Source: Sipunculus nudus (Eukaryota > Annelida > Sipuncula > Golfingiida > Sipunculidae). Taken from it: DNA of 64,000 bases. Below, one piece after another: positions 13,637-26,900 of this stretch. Under the pieces are notes generated by a model. The model searched no databases, was not told where the DNA came from, and saw nothing but the letters and a program-made list of their open reading frames with translations. Position 1 is the stretch's first letter; the number at the start of each line of letters is the position of its first letter. A program made the translations under genes and the position numbers. Where the stretch lies: assembly GCA_026874595.1 (NCBI GenBank), contig CM049309.1:16136576-16200575 (forward strand). The letters are read 5' to 3'.

Positions 13637-15145
13637 AAGATAGTTTCAGGTTTTCGCAATGATTTCTATTAATTAGGCAATGCCAGTGGTAGCCACAGGT
13701 TTGTTCCTCAACTGATTTGAGAATAAACTGAAGTACTGACCACATTTAACTCTGCTAATAATCTTGGATGAGAAAACAAAAACTTTTCTTATTTTTATGA
13801 CAACTGGCCACAAAAGTAAAAGGTCAATTCAAATAAACCAAACTGTCTATAAAATATTCAAATAGGTGTATACTAAGGTTATTTTACATGAAAGGTTAAC
13901 AACTGCCCAATTTAAAGTTTATTTTTATCAATTTGTTGTTAAAACAAGGGACCCATGGGTCATGGTACTCAGCTGAAGTTGACCTTGACAGTAAAAATAT
14001 TAAATAATAACATATTGAGAAAAAAAGTCTGAGAGGAAGAGATAATAAATACAAGTCATGCTTGATTGAACTGATAAGTAAGGAATTGTTGCAAAATAAT
14101 ACTTTGTGGTCTGACTATTTGTTTTCTAATTGAACCATGTGAGCAGTTTATAAACATAAGATCTATACTATTACCATGATCACTGGTTGGCTCTGATAAA
14201 TTATTGACATGTTCAGCAGTTGACACATATCTAAATGGCGGGGGGGGGGGGAATGGTCGGAGTTACAAAACCTCTGCATGTACATAAAGGATATGAATTT
14301 AAATTCAACACTGCATACTGGAAAAAAAATTTGATTCATAATTATTTTTTTAATTATAAACAGAGATGACAAACAAATCACTTTCCTATTCTGCTGAGGC
14401 AGAAAATAATGAACAAAATTTTGCATTAGATCCTCAATTTTATAATATAACATAAATAAGTAGGTATACAGATTGGTTATCTGGCTGCCTGATATATATA
14501 ACACCAGGGATTTCCTGAGGCCAAATAGGAAACATCTGTGTGGTGAAAGCCACAATTACATGTGTTGCTGAAGACAATACAACAGCACAGTGACTGCTGA
14601 GGTTTGTAGAGAAATGGATTAATTCTTATCAGACCTGCATTCTGAGCTGAGAAAATCTGATTAAGGGAAACCATAACAGTGCTTGGTTTATATATAATCA
14701 TGAAAAGTCCAGTCCTGGACAAGTAATGCACATCATTTCAACTTCAAAATTAATATTATGGACAGTTCTTTTTGCCGATGATGAAAAAACTTGCTTGCAT
14801 AACTGAGAAACTGGTTATACGGTCCAATGGCCGAAACTGCAAGTATACAGGCATTGAGTCTCGAAACACTGTCTTTCACAAGATCGGGTTCAGCTCTCAA
14901 ATTGCATGGCTGCTGGGATCAGTAGAGGGAATGTAGGTTGCTTCTGGCTTTGCAGCTGTGGATGCTGTAGCTTTTCTGAAAGATCTCCGACTCGGGATGG
15001 ATGATGATGGCCTATGCGGCTCTCTGCTTGGCTTGGTGTGGCATTGCAACTGTTGGCTTGGAGAACTTGCTTAAAGAGTGCTTGACCACAGCAACCTGTA
15101 GCTGCTCGAAGAGCGTAAACTTTCTTTAGCTTGGCTTGGACAGTT

Positions 15146-15193
<48 letters not shown>

Positions 15194-15482
15194 CTGATAT
15201 CTTAAATAGTTTGGCAACCAATGGCCCCTGTATATATACTGAGATCTATAACCTATTTAGCAGCTGATTTATAACATGAGCCTCTGGGCAATGACCTAAA
15301 CATGCAAAGAGCCAACAATGTAAGCTTGTATGTGTCAGCATTAAACATACATGAAGGACTCCAGAATACTGGGTCAGTAGACAGCTTTGTAAACATGCTG
15401 CAGTAAACTACTGATGTAGGCACAAGGACGGTTACAGAGGCTAAAGATAACTATTTACAAACCTATAAATATAAATAAATAA

Positions 15483-15525
<43 letters not shown>

Positions 15526-17912
15526 GTATGTATGAATGTACAATTATGTATAAGGTCACTGCACCTGGAGTTAGTAAATACGGTCAGTTAAAAATGCAGT
15601 CTGAACAAAAGGCTTAACCACAAACCACAATCAAGAGTGACACCTGCAAATGCATATTTATTTGTTTACTAAAAGTGAGAAGTCCTCGACTGTGCAAGCT
15701 ATTGCTTTTGCTGTCTCCCAAATGCACTTAATTTATGCTTTTATGAAAAATGGAGAGCACAAAGGAAAGAATTTCAAAACTGTCAGAAAATAATAAGTTC
15801 AGGACTCTTTAAATTATGTCTTGAAATACTTCATAAACAAGTGACCCATCAGTCATGACACTCAATCTAAAAACATGACCTGTGACACTTGTGTTACAAT
15901 ATATGCTCAAATATTTATGAAGCACTCACAAGTAAACTTTGTATGATGACAAAACATATGATTGCTCATATAGCTCTCATGTACAAAGCATTTTACACAC
16001 AACTTTTCACTTGTCTCAGTTAATGATGAAATCAAAACATTTGTGGAAGAAATTTATTCTAAAACCCTTTCCTTAAAGTAACATTGTTTGAAAAATTTTG
16101 AAAAATTTAAAGTTGAATATTTGTGAATTTGCGCAGTATTGATCCAGGCCGCATGCATTATGTTTATAGCATGTGCTATACTTTTTGCTCTATAGACAAC
16201 ACCCAGTGCAAGTCTTTTCCCCCTTGTGGACAGCTAAGGAATAAACAAATGGTTTTAGAACAAAATACTGGCAAAAATCCATAATATTTTAAGGAGAACA
16301 CAGTATATTATGTGTATTTAAGATATTTTGTATGTGGACAGGTCCATGTAAAAACATGTTCAAAACAGTAGTGTACTGAACTATACATATTGTATATATA
16401 TGTCGAGGCCCAGATTAGAATCTGGCCCAATTTAAAACTGGGCTAGCCCAGATCAAAATTTTGATTTGGACCGGTTACATTTAAACTTCACCTAAACCAA
16501 CTACCATAATTAATCACAGTTTAGAATATGTGTCAGTTCTGAGACATCTGCTTAACTTAATATAAAAATTATCACTTTTACTGAGATAATTTTCTGTTCT
16601 GAATATCAAAATTTCATGTGTAATATTAAATATATACATGCATAATTAAATACGAGCTTTACCCATTTATAAGTGAACAAAAGTAATTTATCAGTCTTGA
16701 TGCTCATTTGGGTGAGCAGCATGACATTATGCCCTAACATGGGGCTAGGGAGAGGTTTGTGATACCATTTCTGTAATTTTCAATAGCAGAAAATCAACAG
16801 CTGAGAAAATGATATAATTGTTGTCATTTGTCAGTCTGAAAAATAGAGGTAAACATGAGTGAAAATAGGATTTAGAATTTTTATTCAGAGGATGACAAAC
16901 ATGGTGGAGTTTTCACTTTGGAGTTAATAACTTAAAAAAAGCTAATCTATTAACTGATAACTAATGTAAATTTAATATAGTTAAAAGCTGCAATACAAAT
17001 ATTCTCTACCTTCAATAGTTAAAATTGCTGAGTTGGTGAATATTGTTCCCACTGTTCTATCAGTATAGATGTTTCAGGGCCTTCTTTCCTTAATATGTAG
17101 TACGTTATAAGTTCTAGGTCAAATGTTACAATAAGTGCAAATTTTTTAATGGGTGACTGGAAGGGGGGGGGGGGGGGGAGATCACAGACAAAAAACCCCA
17201 ACTAATGATAAATGATAAATAACATAACAAATAAAATTTTGAATTTACAGGTCTTGGATCACAAGCTTAACATTGAGTAACATATATATTAATTATTATT
17301 GATTAAATTTTGTTTTAGTTTGTTGAATTAATGCATATGTTCTGCAAGCTATATTTGTAGTTTTTAGCTGTAAAATATCAATGTTTAACATGATTATCTT
17401 ATAATTATATATTTGACATTTCACATAAGAGGTGAAATTAAAAAATAAATATGACAGAATCCAACAAATGATATTTTCATAGAATAAATTCAATAAATAT
17501 TAATTATTATTGACTTACAGTCCCACAATGTTTTACAAATACTTTGAATTGATGAAAGGCCAGCTGGTTAAATAGAGTGTAATTGAAGCCAGCCTAGGAG
17601 TTGATTAGGATTCTGATCTGGGCCAGTCCAGTTTAAAATCAGTCCACCATAGGATTGTTAACTTGACCGGCCCAGATCAAAATTCTAATCTGGGCTGGCC
17701 CAGTTTCAAATCAGTCCAGACCAGATTTAAATCCTGAAGGCTTCGCCACAGGATTTTAATCTGGACCGGCCCAGATCAAACTTTTAATCTGGGCTGGCCC
17801 AGTTTAAAACTGGTCTGGCCCAGATTAGAATTTTGATCTGGTCTGGTCCGAATCAAAATTTTGATCTGGGCTGGCCCAGTTTTAAATTGGGCCAGATTCT
17901 AATCTGGGCCTC

Positions 17913-17953
<41 letters not shown>

Positions 17954-20900
17954 AATTCAAAACAACTACACTGTATGTGACAATGGGAAAACAACAATAC
18001 AAATCAAGATTAGACATGATAATACTGAACACGTACTAAACTGACTAGAGCATGTTAACACCTTAATATTATTCAAGAGATTTAATGTTTAATCCGGGCC
18101 ACTGTATGCTGGATTAAATTATACATGCAGGATGCACCTGAATCAGCAGGGTTTGAAAAACATTTGTGTTCACAATAACAAATATAGAATCTAAGCACCT
18201 AGGTGTAAATGTCAATCTATCGTGACTGAAGGACGAGGCACTTATCAGGATGTTAGCAACACCACACCACAACAAGCCTGGCTATATTTATCCACACTTG
18301 GAGGTCCATTGATGGATCTGTGACTGATGCATTGGGCTTATGTATATATCCTGATCTGTACAGATATGTTCATTGGCTGGTGTCAATATACAGTGAATTC
18401 CCTCTATAATGGACAGTCATGGGACCAAAAGATTTGTCCTTTATAGTGGGGTGTCCGCCCTAGGGGGAAGGAGGGCGGGGGGGTCCAGAGGCCAAGGACC
18501 TGTTGTGACCAGATGTCCGTGTTCTAACCGAGGGACATCCATGAAAAACTGCATTTATTTATTTATTTATTAATGAGACTGTAACATGAATTATTGATAG
18601 GGTCATGGTAATCATTAATTGATTGAGAATATACATCCCAAAACTGACTGAGAGTGGCAGGATTCGCTTGCAGATACACATTGTGTTGTTCAACGCATTT
18701 CCCATATGTCCTTCAAAATTCTTAATATCTCACACATTCCGTTATCTAGAATGAATAATGGATTAATTTAAGTGATTTCTTATGTATTTTATCATTTCTT
18801 AATCTTGGTGACGTTAACATTTTTTGTGATGGCAAACTTAATAAAGTCAAATAAATTAAAGGTGTATGCTATGTCCTGGATTGTAATTGGCCTGTGTGAC
18901 TCATGTCCATGAGACTTGTGCATACCATTGTTGATTAGCTCATGTCAGGGTCACATTATTATATATACTTGAAAAAGTTTAAAGGGTTTAAAATGTTTAA
19001 AGGGGCTGTCACATGGACAACTCCAAGAAACTGTGAGTTCATCATTTTGACCAGTCAATGACATAGCAATCATCAAACAGGTGCATAATAGTCTTTAATG
19101 ACCTTTGATCTAAAGCCCAACCCTGTCCCAGAGATCTGTACAGATCTGTACATTGTCTGGAGTCAGCATGCCCTGATCTGTACAGTACTGTTCACTGTCT
19201 GGTGTCAACATGTCCTGATCTGTACACAATCGTTCACTGTCTGGTGACAACATTTTCTGATCTGTACCTAATTGTTCACTGTCTGCTTCAGCATGTTCTG
19301 TTCTGTAAACAGCTGTTAATTCTCTGGTGTCAGCATACCCAGATCTGTACAGATCTGTTCATTGTCTGGTGTCAGCATGTCATGATCTGTACAAGATCTG
19401 TTCATTTTCTGATGTCAGTATGTCCTGATCTGTACAGAACTGTTCACTGTCTGGTGTCAACATGCCCTGATCTGTACAGTACTGTTCACTATCTGGTGTC
19501 AACATGTCCCGATCTGTACACAATCATTCACTGTCTGGTGTCAACATTTCCTGATCTGTACCAAACTGTTCACTGTCTGCTTCAGCATTTTCTGTTCTGT
19601 AAACAGCTGTTCATTCTCTGGTGTCAGCATACCCAGATCTGTACAGATCTGTTCATTGTCTGGTGTCAGCATGTCATGATCTGTACAAGATCTGTTCATT
19701 TTCTGATGGCAGTATGTCCTGATCTGTACAGAACTGTTCATTGTCTGGGGTCAATATATATACACTGATCTGTACAGATCTTTTTGTTCTCTGGTGTCAG
19801 CATGTAAGAAACCATGTTTCCAGTGTTAATCTGACAAACTATGGCAACATTTTTTTATGAATATTGCCGCCAACAAACGTCACGTCCAAATAAGTGAGGT
19901 GGAATGTGCTGCATCAAGTTTAATCATTTTTATGTGAGGAGGAAAGTGTCTTTGATACTTTTACAGATGAGGTACTGATAAGTGTATCAACCCCCCTCAT
20001 TCTAATTAAAATCATGCTCCCAGCTGTGCTCGATGCACATTTGATGGAACAGCCACAAGGCAACTGGCTTTAAAACTTAAAAACCTTTTTTGGTTAAAAT
20101 TTGTAAAATCCCTTGCATTAAATTTAATCAGTAAATAATGGTTCAAAATTTACTTAAACTCTGTTCAGCCGCTGAAACCATAGCTCAGAAACTGATACAA
20201 CTGCAATCATTTAACGTTCTAAAAAATAAAATAATAATGCGTAAAAATTATAAAAAAACAGGTAGTGCCACCAAAGTAAGAATCATGGCATTCTGTGCAT
20301 TCATTTAGTATTGGAGCTTTTGTATCTTTTGTAAATTTTAAATTGTTTGGGGGGTAGGGGGAAAAACAAATCCCATAGCTCAGAGGATATACCAGTAGGT
20401 CATATTGACCTCATTTAAGGTATAACTTCAAAGGAGAATTTTTATTGACCTCAATGGATATTCAGTTAGAAGTTTCTAGGTTCAGCAGTTATCATTTGTT
20501 CTGTGCTGACAATTGGGCCAAACACTCCATTAGAAGGACAATGAACAAGGATGATCGCTATAGCTCATCATGACTGAAAGTCAGCTGAGCTAAAAATACA
20601 AGAATCACAGGATAAATAATGTAAACAATATATTTTATTACAAAACCTACCTCTTTGCCTTTTGTTTCTCCTCTTTCAAACCATTCAACTGTAATAACTT
20701 GTGAGTCCCCGGCTATACCACTGATGACAGCTGAGTGGACACGTCCTGTAAGTATCACAAATGTATTTGATATAAATTGAATAATAATCATTATTATTTA
20801 ATAATGATAAAATAATAATAAAGTCCAAGTGTCCTGCAAATTGGACCAACACAAAATTCAGTTAATTGCATGGCACATCTTGAAAGTGGCTAATGGTTGA

Positions 20901-23900
20901 TGTGTAAAGGTAGACCATGTCTAATATTAATAAGACTGGATGTGTTGGAACGACACAAATGCCCCCGCCTGGGGCAAATTAGAAACATTTGTAAAATTTT
21001 GAAAAATTTTTTTATTTTAAGGAGGTGTCGTATGGTCAAAAGTAGGTCAACAAGGGCAAAATGCAAACTCGATCTGTAACGGGTCATTATCAAGCAACAC
21101 ACCAAACATCATGCCAGTATATGCAGGCATTGTGAAAAAAAGTCCATACATGTGCATTTTCCATAAAAATTTCTGTCTTTCATGAAATTTTCTATGTTTA
21201 GGAGCCGTAAAACAATCAAAAGTAGGTCAACCAGGACAAACGCGAACTCGATCTGTAACTGTCATTATCTGCCCACACATAAAAAATCAGGATGGTATCT
21301 GCAGGCATTGAGGAAAAAAGTAAGTACATATGCATTTGTTATGAAAATTTCTATTTTTCATAAAACTTTCTATGTTCAGGAGCAGTCAAATGGTCAACTG
21401 GGACAAAACAAGAACTCGATCTGTAACTGGTCATTATCTGCCTACACACCAAAAATCAGGCCCGTATCTACAGGCACTGCAAAAAAAGTCCATACATGTG
21501 CACTTTTTTATGAAATTTACTATGTTAGAGCACTGTCAAATGTTCAAAAGAAGGTCAACTGGAACAAACGTGAACTCGATCTGTAACTGGTCAATATCTG
21601 CCCACACACCAAAAATCAGGCCAATATCTGCAGGCACTGCGAAAAAAGTCTGTACATGTGTATTTGTCATGAAAATTTCTATTTTTCATGAAATTTTCTA
21701 AGTTTAGGAGCCGTTAAACAGTCAAAAGTAGGTCAACTGGGACAAAACGCGAACTCGATCTGTAACTGGTCATTATCTGCCCACGCATAAAAAATCAGGG
21801 TGGTATCTGCAGGCATTGAGTAAAAAGGTCCGTACAACTGTTTGATTTTGGAAGGACGGAAGGAAGGACATGGGTAATACTATATGCCCCGGCCACTTTG
21901 TGGCGGGGGCATAAAAAGTGACATCATTCAAAGAATAAAAATTAAACAAACGTTTTCATGAAAAAGTACATTTTTAGGACTTCAACCTGTTAAATAACTA
22001 GAATACTGGTAGTCGACAAGTGACTAGGTGTATCAGCCAAAATCAGAGTAGGACGGGTGAAGTGAGGCACGGATTGAGTGGCAAGGGAAATAGAGTTACA
22101 TGTGTTACATATTAGAATTGATGTCTGCCACGTAAACATGATTGTAGGTGGGCCACCTGTTATTACAATGAGAAAATATCCAAGATGTATACACATGCAA
22201 AATTTCAGGTGGAAAAGTCAAACCACTGCAGAGATATGAGTGATTTTATCCCACAGCAGACAAACAGATGGACCCTGTGCAAAAATGGCTGCAGGTGGCG
22301 CCACCATTTTTGTGTATGTTATAAAGCTATCCAAGGGCTACATTTGTGTAATTTGTTTTCCCTGATTGGTCAAACAAGTCCGGAGATAAAAGCATTAATG
22401 TCCGCAGCGTGAACATGAATGAAGCTGGGGCCACCTGTCATAAAATCAAGAAAGCTATCCAGGATGTATACGCATGCTGGTCAAACCACTGCAGAGATAT
22501 GAGTGATTTTAACCTAAGGCAGACAAACAGATGGACGCTGTGCAAAAATGGCTGCAGGTGGCGCCACCATGATTGTGTGTTATAAAGCTATCCAAGGGCT
22601 ACATTTGTGTAATATTTTTTACCTGATTTGTCAAACGGTTCTCGAGATATGGGCTTGGATGTCTGCAGCGTTAACGTGAATGTAGGTGGCGCCACCTGTC
22701 AAAATCAAGAAAGCTATCTACAATGTAAAGGCATGCCGAATTTTAGGTGAATTAGTCAAACCACTGCAGAGATATGAGTGATTTTAACCCAAGGCAGATG
22801 AACAGATGGACACTGTGCAAACATGGTTGCAGGTGGCGCCACCTTTTTCGTGTATGTTATAAAGCTATCCAAGAGCTACATTTTTGTAAAAAAAATTTTT
22901 CCTGATCCTTCAAACGGTTCCCGAGATATGTGGGTTTATGTGTGGAAACAGATGCACAAACAGACGCTGGGCAGAGAGGAAAGGTCAGAGGTCAAGGCCA
23001 CTTGGTTAGGCACCAGTTCACATGTGACATGATAATTTGTGTAAGTTTAGGAAAAATCCGTCCAGTAGTCTCAGAGGAGTTCTCCGGAAACGAATGCGGC
23101 GACGGAACCCAGTCATAAACATAGTATCCGCAAAACTTCGAAATATGTCCTCAGACAAGCCAAATGGACAAGCTGTTAGCTGTGTTAATGACTTTATACT
23201 GTTGTAACCTATCAATATTAAGTTTCTGCAGTAGTAATGAGGCTTTAAAAACACGAGTAATCAGAGTACTTGTATGTGTACCTGGCTGTCATGAATATTG
23301 TACCTGTACCTGGAACTGAAGTAACAAAAAAATGTGATCTACTGGAAATGGACACCAGGCTTGGGTCAATTGCATGTACAAAGCCGTCACCCCTGTTAGG
23401 GCAGTTACTATCTCAGGCAAGGGTAATTATAAAGCATTCATACCTGCTGCCTTTGTTGCTAGCTGGTCAACCTCCAGCCTCTAAACAGAAAGTTCATTGT
23501 GGTATTATCAGCAAATGTATAAGGCAACTCACAAAGGACCGAAACAGGGCTCCCTACATGCCCCATTAAGACAGTTGTCTGGTATATACACAGAACAGGA
23601 TTGGGGTCAACTACATACCTGTAAACCAATAAAAAGTCAAACGGTACACTATTCACACTAAAACACTATTCACAGTAAAGTGAATTACAGGTATGATGTT
23701 GGAAATGGACATCAGGTTTGGTCAAGTAAGTGTACAGAGCTGTCATCTTTGTCAGGGCTGTTACCTAAACAAGGCAGGGGTAATACCTAACCTAGGGCTA
23801 GTAGCATGCTTGCCTAGCTCCCTCCAGCATACAAAGAACATTGGTGAAGGATAAATGAAGAACTAAAAAAAATACATAAAGTATCGCTAAACTCTCAACA

Positions 23901-26900
23901 TATGTGACTTTATGCAATGAACATGTAATTTGTTCATAGTTACTTCTAATAATGTTTTATAGTCATGAAATTAACCTATAAAATTTAGGGTAAGATTTTC
24001 CCTTTTAGTCAAGAGTGTGTGGTTTTTCCAGAGATTTTGGATTTAAAACATTACTCTGACACTTAAAACTTGGTTTCAATATAGACAACATATTTTAGCA
24101 TATGAATGAAAGTTTTTCAAATTTCTGTATTAATAACGTTGTAAACTTTATCAGCTTCGTTCATTTATCACATTTACAAAAGGCAGTCCTTTACACTTGC
24201 CATGCCTATATTTTTTCCTAATGACATAGAAAGTGATCATTTAAAACATTTTTATGATATACTGTGGTTGCCTTTTTATTAGCAAGGGTTTTAATTTTGC
24301 AATATTATTCGCCATGGAAAATAATTGCGAATATGAAACCTTCGGGAATAAGATGTCCTATCAACAAAGATAACCTCTGGAAACAACCTATAATCAGCAA
24401 TAAGTGGATGCATAAGCAAAAATTTGCCCATGCATCCACTTATTGTAAAACTTTTCATCCATTACTGTAAAACACCCCATACTCACAGAGGCTATATCGA
24501 CTGTGATACAAGTCATAAGTTACTGACTGAACCAGTAATTAGATATAGTTTTGTAGGATTCATTCTTACTTTAAAATCAATACAAATACAGCTGATTAAA
24601 TATTTTCTGGTGCAGTCGTGAAAAATTTGCGAAACGTTCAAAATGGTGAAATTTCAGCCTCATGAATATAAAGCCAACCACAGTATTCTGCCACTCTGTT
24701 ATAACCTTAATGTCGCATATCTGGATGAAATCAATGTAATTATCATTACTTCAAATGTCTTAAAAATGTACCTATACCTGTGCATAGGTATTTTCTAGGG
24801 TAGGTACCTAAGTACTCTACATAATGCTGTACCTGTACCTGGACCTGACCATTTCACAAGTACCTGTAACTAGGTAATGTCAAATGTACCTGTCCCAAAC
24901 CCTGCCAGCTGGCAGTGGGGTGATTTTACACCAAGGACATGCAGGTGCGGTAGTCACCCAACCTGGTTAACACCAGGATATTAATAATAATGTCTAGGGA
25001 AGAGTGTGGAAATGCCTGGTCACAGTCTGAAACCTAAAGATGAATTGTTCAGATGTACATAGTTTAGCTAAACTTGAAGACAGCATTGAAATGGAGGTGC
25101 CTACATCACAGTTGCTTGAAAATTTAATTGTTATTTGTGGTTGATATTTGGCCCAATTCAGATGAAAACAGAGAATGGCTGTTTTAGACTGTTCTAAGTC
25201 AGAATGACGCCCACCAATAATGATTCATGCTAGTGCTTACATCCACTTAAATTTTAAAAGAAGTCTGCATGTATAATAAATAAGGCAGGCCTTATTTCCA
25301 TTCCCCGGGAGTGGAAATAAGGAATGCTTATTTCCACTCCCCCTAGGGGAGTGGAAATAAGGGATGCTTATTTCCACTCCGCCTTGTGATAAAAGCTGGT
25401 AAAGTCTTGATTATTCTGGCAGTTTAATTGACCAAAACTTGGGTGTTTATTCTTTCCAGTGATAAACGTAGTTAAATTACTGCTTTTCTTTACAAAATCC
25501 TCTCTAAAGTACTTCTATAGAAACAATAGGCACAGCAGAGACATGAGAATGTTACACATTTCTAGAAACAAGTTCTTTAAACATTTAAGTTTTTCAGTTT
25601 TTATATTGAAATTGATTTTTATTTCAATGCATTTAACATCAAAGTTTAAAACAGTTACAATTATATTACAATTATGTATGAAAAAAATTTAAAAGACAAA
25701 TAGATTTATATTTTTTCTGCAGTGCCTAATAGATTTTTTGGTCTAGTTGGTTGATCATTTTGAAAATTTATATGTGGATCATCAGAACTAACTTAAAGTA
25801 GCACATAAAGAGTAAGAGATTTCGACATTACTCAATAAACTGGCTAAGAGTCCTTATCAGTAGACTATTGGCACCTCATTAGTGAGTTCTGGTTTTTGTG
25901 TCCATATGCTCAGACTGGTGCTATCAGCTCTTAGCTCTGGATACATGGTAAAGCCCAGACAGTTAAACTGGACTGGCACCTGTACCCTGGTAGGTTGTTT
26001 CAGTAATTTACTGTGCCACTGATTCCATCTTAAACATTTTCAGTGATGTTACTGTGGTGTCAAAATAGGCAAAAATTACTAGAACTTAAATTTAAAGTAT
26101 TAAAACTATAAATGTAAGATGGGGTGCTTTAAAGCTCGGCATACAAGTTGCGACGCGACTCGACTCAACTCAACTTGGCCCGACTGAACAGGTTTCCTCA
26201 AGTTTTCTACAGTTTCTACCAGTTTTTGACCCTGCAGACTGGCGAAAACTGGGGTGCATACACATCACGACCCGACTCAACTCAACTGGGTCGATGGCAG
26301 AGGTGGTACATTCAAATCAACAAATATGGTGACAAGCTTATGACATATGAAAGCAAAGTCATTAATACATGTCATTTTATTTATCAGTATACACATATGT
26401 ATCTGTATGTCGCCCTTTCAATTTTTCCCATCGTATAGCTGAATTAATTTAGTTTGATATAATTTTAGTTTAATATAATTTTAGTCTATAAAATAGTATT
26501 CGATGTCCTGTGATATACACTATATATTCTACATCCGTGAACATGAAGCATATTGAAATTATGCTGACATTGTACTGGTGACATTGGCTATACAGATCTA
26601 TATTCATATAGAATGCGCGCATAGTGCTCATGTAATGTATTGTTGTCTTTCTCTGCACCATACGATTTTGGCCAAGAAGATCACATGACGGAGGTACTCA
26701 TGTGATCAGAGACGTATATGTGATTGGTTGCTGACTGTACTTCTGAACGACGCGACACAACTGGACACGATTTTTTCTGACACTGCCAGAAACCAAAAAC
26801 TGACGCCGACTGGTGCCGACTCTGGTTGAGTCGGGTCGTTTCCGCGCAAACACTTTGCGACGCGACTCAACTCAACTAAACAGTTTTTGACCTGTTGAGT

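Noticed and set aside
14890-15150. 86-codon minus-strand frame as a real gene
   Set aside because: No recognised motif, no splice sites of quality, and it is bounded by a (TA)n tract; left as possible decayed sequence only.
19202-19768. 188-codon plus-strand open frame
   Set aside because: It translates the 42-45-bp minisatellite; the residues repeat with the DNA unit.
21182-21701. Open frames of 134 and 109 codons in the pearl-like array
   Set aside because: They run across tandem cores in different frames and change with core indels; no protein similarity.
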